Notes under the pieces: model-generated
The model's input: the letters and a program-made list of their open reading frames with translations, nothing else
What the model was told of the DNA's origin: nothing
Database searches by the model: none
Shown: piece by piece, positions 45,536 through 53,756 of the stretch
Layout: each line of letters begins with the position of its first letter
Position numbering within the stretch: the first letter of the stretch is position 1
Translations under genes and position numbers: made by a program
NCBI GenBank assembly: GCA_947492175.1
Contig: CANLMQ010000009.1
Coordinates: 1 to 64,000 of the forward strand
Direction: 5' to 3'
Source: an uncultured Draconibacterium sp.
GTDB lineage: Bacteria; Bacteroidota; Bacteroidia; Bacteroidales; Prolixibacteraceae
DNA: 64,000 bases

Positions 45536-46798
45536 TTAGATTAATAGTCGGAACAGGTCCTCTTTTTCGTTGATATATTCGTAGATAAAACCGTTTTCTT
45601 CCATGCGTTTAACAAGCCCATTGTAATCTTCCGGTTTCTGTACCTCGATACCAATTAAAGCCGGCCCTTTTTCACGGTTTGTCTTTTTCGAATACTCAAA
45701 ATGAGTAACGTCGTCGGTTGGTCCTAAAACGACATCAACAAAGGTGCGTAACGCCCCGGCCCGTTGCGGAAAGCGAACGATAAAATAGTGTTTCAGTCCT
45801 TCGTATAACAGCGAGCGTTCTTTAATTTCTTCGGTGCGGGTAATATCGTTGTTACTTCCGCTAACAATACAAACTACGTTTTTACCTTTAATTTCTTCCC
45901 TGTAAAAATCGAGTGCAGCAATGGAAAGTGCTCCGGCAGGCTCAATAACAATGGCTTCCTGGTTATACAGTTCCAGAATTTTTGTGCATATTTTACCCTC
46001 GGGAACCGAACGGATATCCGAAAGAACTTCGCGGCATACCTCAAAAGTCAGGTTTCCTACCTTTTGTACAGCTGCACCATCCACAAATTTGTCAATTTTT
46101 TGCAACTCAATTACTTTGCCTGCTTCTACCGATTTTTGCATAGACGGTGCACCGGCCGGTTCAACACCAATTATTTTGGTTTGCGGACTCATTTGTTTAA
46201 AATAAGCGCCCACGCCGGCAGCCAGTCCACCGCCGCCAATTGGTACAAAAATATAGTCGATGTTTTCTTTCGTATCCTGAAGAATTTCTAATCCAACTGT
46301 TGCTTGACCTTCAATAATTTGCGGGTCGTCGAACGGATGAATAAAAGCCATTCCGGTTTTTTTGCTGTCTTCCAGCGCCATGTTGTGAGCATCGTCGTAA
46401 GTATCGCCAATCAGAACAATTTCTACATTATTTTTACCAAACATTTTTACCTGTTTGATCTTTTGTTTAGGAGTGGTAGTGGGCATGTAAATTTTGCCGT
46501 TGATGTTTAGTAACCGACACGAATAAGCAACTCCTTGTGCGTGATTGCCGGCACTGGCGCAAACTACTCCTTTTTCCAATTCCGATTTTGGAAGCTGTGC
46601 TATTTTATTGTAGGCTCCACGTATTTTGTAGGAACGGACAATCTGCAAATCTTCTCTTTTTAGAAATACGTTGGCCTGAAATTCGTCGGATAAATTCAGG
46701 TTTTTTTGAAGTGGTGTTTGTTGTATGATTCCGTTCAGGGTAATTTTTGCCCTGTTTATATCTTGTAATTGTGGGAAATATTTTTCTGAAATAGTCAT
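45536..46798 (-). CDS. ilvA: Threonine ammonia-lyase
   Basis: 420-residue PLP enzyme that converts threonine to 2-oxobutyrate, first step of isoleucine synthesis by the threonine route. The PLP lysine lies in SYKIRGA (K58), the phosphate-binding glycine loop is GGGGLAAGVG near 184-193, and the C-terminal part (about 325-420) is the short regulatory ACT-like domain. A second route to 2-oxobutyrate appears to exist in the window through cimA. Upstream 46799-47019 has no gene. Confidence 0.93.
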   Translation of the reverse strand: MTISEKYFPQLQDINRAKITLNGIIQQTPLQKNLNLSDEFQANVFLKREDLQIVRSYKIRGAYNKIAQLPKSELEKGVVCASAGNHAQGVAYSCRLLNINGKIYMPTTTPKQKIKQVKMFGKNNVEIVLIGDTYDDAHNMALEDSKKTGMAFIHPFDDPQIIEGQATVGLEILQDTKENIDYIFVPIGGGGLAAGVGAYFKQMSPQTKIIGVEPAGAPSMQKSVEAGKVIELQKIDKFVDGAAVQKVGNLTFEVCREVLSDIRSVPEGKICTKILELYNQEAIVIEPAGALSIAALDFYREEIKGKNVVCIVSGSNNDITRTEEIKERSLLYEGLKHYFIVRFPQRAGALRTFVDVVLGPTDDVTHFEYSKKTNREKGPALIGIEVQKPEDYNGLVKRMEENGFIYEYINEKEDLFRLLI

Positions 46799-47019
46799 TC
46801 TCTCATATTTTCAGCAAATATAAAGTGGGTGTAGGTAATATCAAGTTTAAACGGTAGGAAATTTTAAGTTTTGGGAATAAAAATAATTATTCAGATAACT
46901 ACAGGGGAGAGGACGGTAAATAGTGTAAACAAATCGAAATAATGAAACGACAAAACAAACAAAGGAAAATATTCGTATGAAAATAGTCTAGTTCAGCCTG
47001 TTTTTTGCTTTTAATGTTT

Positions 47020-47397
47020 TTAACATAGTTCGAAAATTTTAGGAATAAAAATTATCAGTTCTATTATTAGAGCTGTTATGGCGCTTATTAATACGCCTGA
47101 AGCTGATAAATCTTTAATCTTTTTAATTTTCTCGTGTTTTTCAGGTGATATAAAGTCTGCAATATTCTCAATCGATGAGTTAATAATCTCAAGACTAATT
47201 ATAAGTCCAATTGAAAAAAATATTACAATCCATTCATTCCGGGAGATTTTAAATAATAGTCCCATAATTATAACGCAAATGGATGCAAACAAATGGATTC
47301 TTGCATTGTGCTCTTCTTTTATCAGGATTCGTAATCCATTGAATGCGTACTTAAAGCTTTTTAGTCTTTTTAAAGCGGAAAATCTCTGATGTTTCAT
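47020..47397 (-). CDS. dgkA: Diacylglycerol kinase (DgkA family)
   Basis: 125-residue integral membrane kinase. The family signature NSSIENIADFISPEKHEKIKKIKDLSASGV (residues 73-102) carries the conserved Glu and Asp residues, and three hydrophobic segments (about 34-52, 56-72, 100-122) are present. It phosphorylates diacylglycerol or undecaprenol. The gene ends an apparent transcription unit, with a terminator-like hairpin upstream at 47419-47449. Confidence 0.9.
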   Translation of the reverse strand: MKHQRFSALKRLKSFKYAFNGLRILIKEEHNARIHLFASICVIIMGLLFKISRNEWIVIFFSIGLIISLEIINSSIENIADFISPEKHEKIKKIKDLSASGVLISAITALIIELIIFIPKIFELC

Positions 47398-47418
47398 CTT
47401 ATATATTTGTGTAAAATA

Positions 47419-47449
47419 TTGCCATCCGGTTATTTGTACCGGATGGCAA
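47419..47449 (-). terminator. Hairpin after creD
   Basis: Perfect 12-bp stem TTGCCATCCGGT (47419-47430) / ACCGGATGGCAA (47438-47449); U tract weak. Confidence 0.6.
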
Positions 47450-47457
47450 CAGAGCTG

Positions 47458-48804
47458 TTATTCTTTGTACCAATTTACCTTTCGGGTAGTGTACATTAAC
47501 AAAGCAAGTAATATGAACAAGCCTGTGCTTCCGGCTAGTAATGCAAATGATTCGAGCTGCAGCAAAATAAACACAAAACCAAAACAGGCAGCAATGGCAA
47601 GGGCTATTCCAACTGAACTTTTAATACGCAACATAAAACTTCGCGAATAGAGAAACACTAAGATGATGACAGCCACAGCTGAGATTAAATAGGCTTTATC
47701 GAATCCCAAATGTTCTGAAAAAGAAAGAAGCAGCAAATAGAACAAAGTTAGTGCACTCCCTACCATAATGTACTGAAATGGGTGAATACGCTGTTTGGAA
47801 AACACTTCGTACATAAAAAATACAATAAATACGATAAGAATAATAAGGATCGAATATTTTGCACTACGTATATTTTTTTGATAGTGATTTGCCACCGATA
47901 CCAGTTGAACGCCAAAGTCGGATTGATGTAAAGCAGCTGTTCTGATGTTATTTGTATTTTTACTTGTCCATTGTTGCGAGAAGTTGCGGTTAAAATGTAA
48001 TACTTTCCATTGGGCCTCAAAACCTTCTTTGGTAATGTTTCTTTCGGCAGGAAGGAAGTTGCCGATAAAACCCGGATCGTTCCATGTTGAAGTAAGCTGT
48101 ACGATCGTTTCTTCGCCAACCGGTGTAAATTGGATATTTTCGCTTCCTTTTAATCCCAGCTTTAATTTAAAATCATACGATTTACGGTCGGTCCATTTCG
48201 GAATGTGTACCGAAATTCCCCGTTCTCCTATCGATTCATGTTTTAATCCCGGGGAGAAAGTAAGTTCATCTCCGGCCCAGTTTATTCGAACAGCTTCATT
48301 AATACCCCGCAAATCGCCAATGGAAAGCAACAGTTGAGCCTGGTCCCAAAGAACATTTTCAACTGGTATATTTAAAGACGCGAAATCGGGAAATTCGAAA
48401 CTCCCTTCAATTTGTAAATCCGACTGATAAACAACTACATCGTAAATACTTCGGTAAAGTTTTTCCGGTTTTATGTTCCCGTTTATATTCAAAACTTTGG
48501 GCAAAAAGGTGGCTTCGTGGATAAAAATCTCCATTTTATCCTTGTCTTCGTTATAAACTTTTTCCTGGTACGGTATAGTCAAGACCGGCCCCGTAAGTGT
48601 TTGTGCATCCGACCATTTCGACATAACTTCGTGAATGGCATCCGATGCATTTGTACTTCGTTCGGTAATAAGAGAAAGAATCATAACTTTTGGAATCAAT
48701 AGCAAAAGCACTAAGAATCCGATAATAAACAGTTTAAATGAAAGTTTTCGGTGGAAGTTGATTCCGATTTTGTCGAGCAGGTTTTCTTGTTTTCCTTTTT
48801 CCAT
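47458..48804 (-). CDS. creD: CreD-like cell envelope integrity protein
   Basis: 448-residue inner-membrane protein. An N-terminal membrane segment (about 20-40) is followed by a large periplasmic domain and, near the C-terminus, five or six membrane segments. This is the CreD (inner membrane protein of the CreBC regulon) plan. The start is the ATG at 48804; the frame to 48846 only adds residues not seen in the family. It lies 61 bases after a winged-helix regulator with which it likely shares an operon. Confidence 0.87.
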   Translation of the reverse strand: MEKGKQENLLDKIGINFHRKLSFKLFIIGFLVLLLLIPKVMILSLITERSTNASDAIHEVMSKWSDAQTLTGPVLTIPYQEKVYNEDKDKMEIFIHEATFLPKVLNINGNIKPEKLYRSIYDVVVYQSDLQIEGSFEFPDFASLNIPVENVLWDQAQLLLSIGDLRGINEAVRINWAGDELTFSPGLKHESIGERGISVHIPKWTDRKSYDFKLKLGLKGSENIQFTPVGEETIVQLTSTWNDPGFIGNFLPAERNITKEGFEAQWKVLHFNRNFSQQWTSKNTNNIRTAALHQSDFGVQLVSVANHYQKNIRSAKYSILIILIVFIVFFMYEVFSKQRIHPFQYIMVGSALTLFYLLLLSFSEHLGFDKAYLISAVAVIILVFLYSRSFMLRIKSSVGIALAIAACFGFVFILLQLESFALLAGSTGLFILLALLMYTTRKVNWYKE

Positions 48805-48865
48805 GATTATAGTTTTTATTATCGTGCAAAGAACTTTGAGTTGCAAAGTATGTAAATAAAAAAAA

Positions 48866-49189
48866 TTACCTTTTATCCAACGAGTTTATTTGATTATGTT
48901 GGCTGATTAATTCTTCAAGCGCTTTCAAATGCGCCTCAAATTCAATCTTTCCGAGTCCTGATATTTTGTAAGTAGTATTTGGTTTTCTGCCAATAAATGA
49001 TTTTGTGACTTGTATATATTCTGTTTTTTCCAATGCTTTTAAATGGCTGGCCAGGTTACCGTCGGTAAGCTCCAATAACTCTTTCAGTTCGTTGAAGCTT
49101 AATTTTACATTTACCATTAATGCTGCCATAACGCCCAATCTGACCTTATTCTCGAATGCTTTATTTAAGTTTAGAATAGGATTCTTCAC
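48866..49189 (-). CDS. Winged-helix transcriptional regulator (creD operon)
   Basis: 107-residue DNA-binding protein. The helix-turn-helix region is VRLGVMAALMVNVKLSFNELKELLELTDGNLASHLKALEKTEYIQVTKSF, with a wing GRKPNTTYKI, the pattern of the DUF/HTH_34 winged-helix family next to creD in Bacteroidota. I start it at the GTG at 49189, which overlaps the upstream stop codon as GTGA, and this gives the expected N-terminus (KNPILNL). The longer ORF lies in the upstream gene. Confidence 0.8.
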   Translation of the reverse strand: MKNPILNLNKAFENKVRLGVMAALMVNVKLSFNELKELLELTDGNLASHLKALEKTEYIQVTKSFIGRKPNTTYKISGLGKIEFEAHLKALEELISQHNQINSLDKR

Positions 49190-49812
49190 GGCGTTTTTTG
49201 TTTGCTTTCGTTTCGTAAATAAATTGCACCGTAAATAATATGCACCAGGCCAAATCCTACAGCCCACAAATATAGTCCGTAGCCAGGAAAGATTGCAGCA
49301 ATCAGACCAAGCAGTATTTCAACGATTCCAAGCCCCAGAATTTCAGGGCGGGTATATTTTGCTGCATTTACCAATGCCAGTCCGTAAAAAATAAGAAAGG
49401 CCGGACTAGTAATTCCATAGTATCCCCGAAGTGTAAATGTTGAAATTAAGATGGCACCCGTAACAAGTGGAATAAGCAAATTTAGCAGAAGCAACCTGGA
49501 GCCCGGCCCCCAAATAGGCTTGTTCTCTTTTTTTGCCTTTTTAATAGTCAACAAAAAAATTGTAATTAAAGAAAGAATAAGAACAACGGCACCAATTACG
49601 AATAACTGTATAAGCACATCGGTTATATATTCTTGTCTGTAAGTTGACGGGAATTTGATGTAAACAATGCGGTAGGCCATAAATGCACCAATTAGTGCGT
49701 AAATTCCAATAAGGATTCCCGAAAATCCACTTAACGAAAGAAATCGGCTCGAACGTTCCATTATCGTGCGGATATCTTTTAGTTCTGCTAATAATTTATC
49801 TGAGTCGTTCAT
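49186..49812 (-). CDS. Membrane protein of unknown function, first gene of the creD operon
   Basis: 208-residue protein with about six hydrophobic segments (about 27-47, 67-90, 108-128, 135-153, 155-172 and 180-200) and a polar start (NDSDKLLAELKDIRTIMERSS). The ATG at 49812 was preferred over the extended frame to 49866. It translates into the GTG start of the regulator by a four-base overlap. I recognise the type from other Bacteroidota creD loci, where it is annotated as hypothetical; no function can be given. Confidence 0.7.
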   Translation of the reverse strand: MNDSDKLLAELKDIRTIMERSSRFLSLSGFSGILIGIYALIGAFMAYRIVYIKFPSTYRQEYITDVLIQLFVIGAVVLILSLITIFLLTIKKAKKENKPIWGPGSRLLLLNLLIPLVTGAILISTFTLRGYYGITSPAFLIFYGLALVNAAKYTRPEILGLGIVEILLGLIAAIFPGYGLYLWAVGFGLVHIIYGAIYLRNESKQKTP

Positions 49813-49866
49813 TTTGTTTAAAAGTACTTTGAAGTACAAAGTAAATATATTTCCGAATAAAAACAA

Positions 49867-49901
49867 AAAAATAGCCGCTCAATATTTTGAACGGCTATTT
49901 T
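49867..49901. terminator. Bidirectional terminator between leuB and the creD operon
   Basis: AAAATAGCCG (49867-49876) / CGGCTATTTT (49892-49901), perfect 10-bp stem with A and T runs on both sides. Confidence 0.8.
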
Positions 49902-49920
49902 ATAATCATGTAAAATTGAT

Positions 49921-50985
49921 TTAATTCTTTTCAATCCAGTCGGCAATCCAATCACCTACAGCAGAAGTCTTTTGTGCTTGCCCTTCTGCAATATCTTCGG
50001 TAACAAAGCCTGCAGCCATGGAAGCAGCAACGGCATCGCGAATGATTTTGCCTTCTTCTTTTAAATCAAAAGCATATTCAAACATCATAGCAGCCGAAAG
50101 AATGGTTGCAATCGGGTTGGCAATGTCTTTCCCGGCAGCCTGCGGATACGAACCATGAATTGGCTCAAAAACCGAAGTGTGGATACCTACCGAAGCCGAA
50201 GGTAACAAGCCCAAAGAACCTGTTATCACACTGGCTTCATCAGTTAAGATATCGCCAAACATGTTTTCAGTTACCATTACATCAAAGTTTTTAGGCCACT
50301 GGATAATCTGCATGGCTGCATTATCCACAAACATATATTCTGTTGTAATTTCAGGATAATTTGGAGCCATTTCCTGGGCTACTTCACGCCATAAACGCGA
50401 GCTTTCCAATACGTTCGCCTTATCAACAACCGTAAGTTTTTTGTTACGTTTTGCTGCAAATTCATATCCTAATTTTAAGATGCGTTCTACTTCTTCGCGT
50501 GTGTAAATACATGTGTCGAAAGCTGTGTTCCCATCGTCTTTTCGTCCTTTTTCTCCAAAGTACATTCCACCTGTTAATTCGCGGATACAAACAAAATCGG
50601 CACCTTCAACCAATTCTCTGCGAAGAGGTGATTTGTGCAGCAACGATTCGAATGTTTCCACCGGCCGAATGTTGGCATAAAGTCCAAGTTTTTTTCGCAT
50701 TGCAAGTAATCCCTGTTCCGGACGTACTTTTGCTTTTGGATTGTTGTCGAATTTTGGATCGCCAATGGCTCCAAACAGAACAGCATCCGATTTCATACAA
50801 AGTTCATGTGTTTCTTCAGGGTAAGGATCGCCAACTGCATCAATGGCACATGCACCTGTTAATGCCTGTGTATGTTCTAACTCGTGGTTGAATTTTTTAG
50901 CAACGGCTTTCACCGCTTTCATAGCCTGATCAACTATTTCAGGACCAATCCCATCGCCGGGAAGTAAAGCAATATTTAGTTTCAT
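49921..50985 (-). CDS. leuB: 3-isopropylmalate dehydrogenase
   Basis: 354-residue NAD-dependent decarboxylating dehydrogenase, acting on 3-isopropylmalate in leucine synthesis and probably also on methylmalate (citramalate path). Start at the ATG at 50985 (KLNIALLPGDGIGPEIV). Motifs: GDGIGPEIV near 9-17, the substrate loop near RPVETFESLLHKSPLRRELVEG, TVVDKANVLESSRLW, and the NAD region GSAPDIAGK-type replaced by GSYPQAAGKDIANPIATILSAAMM. It is the last gene of the leu operon. Confidence 0.94.
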   Translation of the reverse strand: MKLNIALLPGDGIGPEIVDQAMKAVKAVAKKFNHELEHTQALTGACAIDAVGDPYPEETHELCMKSDAVLFGAIGDPKFDNNPKAKVRPEQGLLAMRKKLGLYANIRPVETFESLLHKSPLRRELVEGADFVCIRELTGGMYFGEKGRKDDGNTAFDTCIYTREEVERILKLGYEFAAKRNKKLTVVDKANVLESSRLWREVAQEMAPNYPEITTEYMFVDNAAMQIIQWPKNFDVMVTENMFGDILTDEASVITGSLGLLPSASVGIHTSVFEPIHGSYPQAAGKDIANPIATILSAAMMFEYAFDLKEEGKIIRDAVAASMAAGFVTEDIAEGQAQKTSAVGDWIADWIEKN

Positions 50986-51001
50986 ATTATAAAAAAAGAC
51001 G

Positions 51002-51029
51002 GAAGTTCGAAGCACGAAGCCGGAAGTCC
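51002..51029. repeat. Heptamer array in the leuB-cimA gap
   Basis: Four 7-mers GAAGTTC, GAAGCAC, GAAGCCG, GAAGTCC in phase. Confidence 0.75.
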
Positions 51030-51038
51030 CGGTGGTTA

Positions 51039-52619
51039 TTATTTCGCGTTTTTAAAGTTATCTAACTTTTCTGTGTTGAATTCATTTTCAATAACATTCA
51101 GCATTCTAATTGTTGCAAGAATTGCTGCAGCATTCTGATCGGGATGCAGACCTTTAGTTTTAAACTCGTGACTGTTTCTCCAGGTTATCATTGTTTCTAC
51201 CAGCGCATTGGTACGTCCTCCCGGAGGAATGGTTACCACGTAATCGACAAGTACCGGAAAAGGCTTTTCAAGTTTCTTATAAATCTTTTTCAATGAATTA
51301 ACAAAGGCATTGTATTGTCCATCGCCATCGCTGAATTCTTCATATAATTTTCCGTCAATCTCGAGCGATACACTGGCAACCGGACGCAATCCCATGGTAT
51401 AATGAACAGAGTAGTTTATCACCTGTACTTTTTGTTCAAAGAAATCGTTTTCCAATACATCGGCTACAATATACGGGAGTTCATCGCTGGTGATGGTTTC
51501 TTTATGATCGGCTAACTCAATAATTTTGTCGGTTACTTTTTTTAGCGACTTTTTATCAAGTTCAATACCTAGTTCTTCCAGATTCTTTTTGATATTGGCT
51601 TTTCCTGATGTTTTTCCTAACGCATATTGACGTGTCCGGCCAAAACGTTCAGGAAGCAACTCGTTAAAATAAAGGTTGTTTTTGCTGTCGCCATCGGCAT
51701 GAATACCACTGCATTGTGTAAAAACAAATTCGCCGATCAGTGGTTTGTTTGTGGGAATACGTATGCCTGAAAATGATTCAACAAGTTTTGAAACCTTATT
51801 TAGCTGGCTTTCGTTAACGTTGGTTTTCATTTTCATGTGATCTTTTATGGTAGCAATTACACTCGAAAGCGGTGCATTGCCGGCTCTTTCGCCCAAGCCA
51901 TTTACAGTGGTGTGTACGCACCTGATTCCTGCTTTTAAAGCATGGAAAACATTGGCTATGGCAAGATCGTAATCATTGTGTGCATGAAAATCGAATTCAA
52001 CATCCGGAAAGGTTTCAATCATTTCCAGACAATAATCGTAGGTTTCATCTGGATCCAAAATTCCAAGGGTGTCGGGAAGCATAAACCGGTCAACGTTTTC
52101 ATCTTTCAGGCTTGAGATCATAAAATGAACATAGTCTTTAGAATTTCGCATTCCGTTCGACCAGTCTTCAAGATAAACATTCACCCTGATGCCCATTTCG
52201 TTGGCAAAAGAAATCACCTCTTTAATGTCTTCAACATGTTCCTCCGGCGTTTTCCGAAGTTGTTCGGTAACGTGTTTGTGCGAGCCTTTACAAAGCAGGT
52301 TAATCACTTTCCCGCCTGCATCGGCAATCCATTGAAGCGATATTTTGCCGTCGACAAAACCAAGTACCTCAATTTTATGGAGATGTCCTTTTTCTGCTGC
52401 CCATTTCATAACACGCTGTGTACCTTTAAACTCTCCTTCCGATACACGTGCCGATGCTATTTCCAGGCGGTCAACTTTCACATCTTCAAGCAGCACCTTT
52501 GCCACACTTAGTTTTTCCCCTTCGCTAAACGAAACACCAGAAGTTTGTTCTCCGTCGCGAAGGGTTGTATCCATTATAGTTAGTTGCTTTCCTGAAATTT
52601 CTACTGTTCTGCCTGTCAT
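51039..52619 (-). CDS. cimA: (R)-citramalate synthase, Leptospira type
   Basis: 526-residue acyl-CoA transferase that condenses pyruvate and acetyl-CoA into (R)-citramalate, opening the threonine-independent path to isoleucine. HMGL-like barrel (about 10-290) with DTTLRDGEQTSGVSFSEGEKL, LPDTLGILDPDETY, HNDYDLAIAN and VNGLGERAGNAPL, and a C-terminal LeuA-type regulatory domain (about 390-520) with PPGGRTNALVETMITW. Details such as VDRLEIASARVSEGEF and NVYLEDWSNGMRNS match the Leptospira CimA rather than LeuA. It sits between leuD and leuB in the operon. Confidence 0.82.
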   Translation of the reverse strand: MTGRTVEISGKQLTIMDTTLRDGEQTSGVSFSEGEKLSVAKVLLEDVKVDRLEIASARVSEGEFKGTQRVMKWAAEKGHLHKIEVLGFVDGKISLQWIADAGGKVINLLCKGSHKHVTEQLRKTPEEHVEDIKEVISFANEMGIRVNVYLEDWSNGMRNSKDYVHFMISSLKDENVDRFMLPDTLGILDPDETYDYCLEMIETFPDVEFDFHAHNDYDLAIANVFHALKAGIRCVHTTVNGLGERAGNAPLSSVIATIKDHMKMKTNVNESQLNKVSKLVESFSGIRIPTNKPLIGEFVFTQCSGIHADGDSKNNLYFNELLPERFGRTRQYALGKTSGKANIKKNLEELGIELDKKSLKKVTDKIIELADHKETITSDELPYIVADVLENDFFEQKVQVINYSVHYTMGLRPVASVSLEIDGKLYEEFSDGDGQYNAFVNSLKKIYKKLEKPFPVLVDYVVTIPPGGRTNALVETMITWRNSHEFKTKGLHPDQNAAAILATIRMLNVIENEFNTEKLDNFKNAK

Positions 52620-52650
52620 AATTTTTAGTCTGTCAGTTTCAAATTATTTT

Positions 52651-52728
52651 GTCATTTCGAGAAGGAACGACGAGAAATCTGCTCTTTGAAACAGATTTCT
52701 CAACTTCATGCTTCAGGTTCGAAATGAC
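52651..52728. repeat. Palindromic REP-like element (GTCATTTCGA ... TCGAAATGAC)
   Basis: Inverted ends GTCATTTCGA (52651-52660) and TCGAAATGAC (52719-52728) enclose a hairpin AGAAATCTG (52673-52681) / CAGATTTCT (52692-52700). I recognise this as a repeat type common in Bacteroidota intergenic DNA. It lies inside the leu operon between leuD and cimA and may influence mRNA stability. Confidence 0.8.
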
Positions 52729-52733
52729 AGCAA

Positions 52734-53321
52734 CTAATTAGCTTCAAATTCTGCTATTTGCTGTTTCATTTCAACCAGGTAGTCAATATCATCTAATCCA
52801 TTTTGCAAGCAATGTTTTTTGTAGGGATTTATTTCGAAATCGATGGTTTCCCCGGTTGCAGAAATAGTAAAAGTCTGTTTCTCTAGATCCACATCAAAAG
52901 TTGTATTTGCATCTTTTTCAATTGCATTAAAAATCTTTTGAAGGAATTCGGGAGAAACAACAACAGGAAGTAAGCCGTTGTTCAATGCGTTTCCTTTGAA
53001 AATATCGGCGAAAAAACTGGATACCACAACACGAAAACCATAGTCGTAAATTGCCCAGGCAGCATGTTCGCGGCTTGAGCCACTACCAAAGTTTTTTCCA
53101 CTTACCAGAATTTTACCCGAGTAAGTTGAATCGTTTAATGGGAAATCAGCTTTTGGACTTCCATCTTTTTCATAACGCCAGTCGCGGAAAAGGTTGTCGC
53201 CAAATCCTTTTCGTTCAACAGCTTTTAAAAATCGGGCCGGAATAATCTGGTCGGTATCTACATTCTCGATAGGCAGTGGTACCGCCGGAGAAGTTATTTT
53301 ATTGAATTTATCGTATGCCAT
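52734..53321 (-). CDS. leuD: 3-isopropylmalate dehydratase small subunit
   Basis: 195-residue subunit that, with LeuC, isomerises 2-isopropylmalate to 3-isopropylmalate, and can act on citramalate. Features: NVDTDQIIPARFLK near 19-32, GKNFGSGSSREHAAWAIYDYGFRVVVSSFFADIF near 75-108 and NNGLLPV. Length is normal. It is separated from leuC by a four-helix-bundle gene. Confidence 0.94.
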   Translation of the reverse strand: MAYDKFNKITSPAVPLPIENVDTDQIIPARFLKAVERKGFGDNLFRDWRYEKDGSPKADFPLNDSTYSGKILVSGKNFGSGSSREHAAWAIYDYGFRVVVSSFFADIFKGNALNNGLLPVVVSPEFLQKIFNAIEKDANTTFDVDLEKQTFTISATGETIDFEINPYKKHCLQNGLDDIDYLVEMKQQIAEFEAN

Positions 53322-53342
53322 TTTATTTATTATTTATTATTG

Positions 53343-53753
53343 TTTATTGATTAATTTGAGAAATGACTATTTTTTATTTCGCATTTGAATAGTTTTTCTG
53401 GAAGCAATAAAGATTGCTGTGAGTTCTTTGGCTTCTTTTATTAATGGCGATGCCATTTCTGTGGAGACAATGTTTTCATCAACCGCAAATTCTATCCAGA
53501 AATCACACTCGTCTACTTCTTCTATAACTATTGATAATTTTGCAGAGAATGCTGCATCTGACTGAGCCAAAAGTACTGCTCTGTAATTTACAGCAACAGA
53601 AGTTGCGCTTCTGATTAATTGCCCCTCGATATGATTTCCTAATTTGGTTTTAGGAAGAGAAGTTGTAAAACTTACACACTTGTGTGCAAATTTTTTAGTT
53701 CTCCGTTTTAATTCAAATCTGTCCATTCTAATCAATAGTCATTAATCAATAAA
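53343..53753. mobile_element. Possible four-helix-bundle (IVS-like) insertion in the leu operon
   Basis: A perfect 13-bp inverted repeat, TTTATTGATTAAT at 53343-53355 and ATTAATCAATAAA at 53741-53753, brackets a single gene. The whole 411-bp unit lies between leuC and leuD. Structural resemblance is to rRNA intervening sequences (a gene for a four-helix protein inside a stem). Movement is inferred only from the repeats and position. Confidence 0.4.
53367..53726 (-). CDS. Four-helix-bundle protein (S23/IVS family)
   Basis: 119-residue helical protein with the family signature of the 23S rRNA intervening-sequence proteins: ELKRRTKKFAHKCVSFTTSLPK, then LIRSATSVAVNYRAVLLAQS, KLSIVIEEVDECDFWIEFAVD and a final helix KEAKELTAIFIASRKTI. 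No catalytic residues are known in the family; it may form pentamers. It interrupts the leuC-leuD pair and is flanked by a 13-bp inverted repeat. The ATG at 53726 is preferred to a TTG at 53735. Confidence 0.88.
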   Translation of the reverse strand: MDRFELKRRTKKFAHKCVSFTTSLPKTKLGNHIEGQLIRSATSVAVNYRAVLLAQSDAAFSAKLSIVIEEVDECDFWIEFAVDENIVSTEMASPLIKEAKELTAIFIASRKTIQMRNKK

Positions 53754-53756
53754 AAA

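Noticed and set aside
52651..52728. Possible rho-independent terminator inside the leu operon.
   Set aside because: It lacks a U tract and matches a dispersed palindromic repeat seen in many Bacteroidota intergenic regions, so premature termination is not supported.
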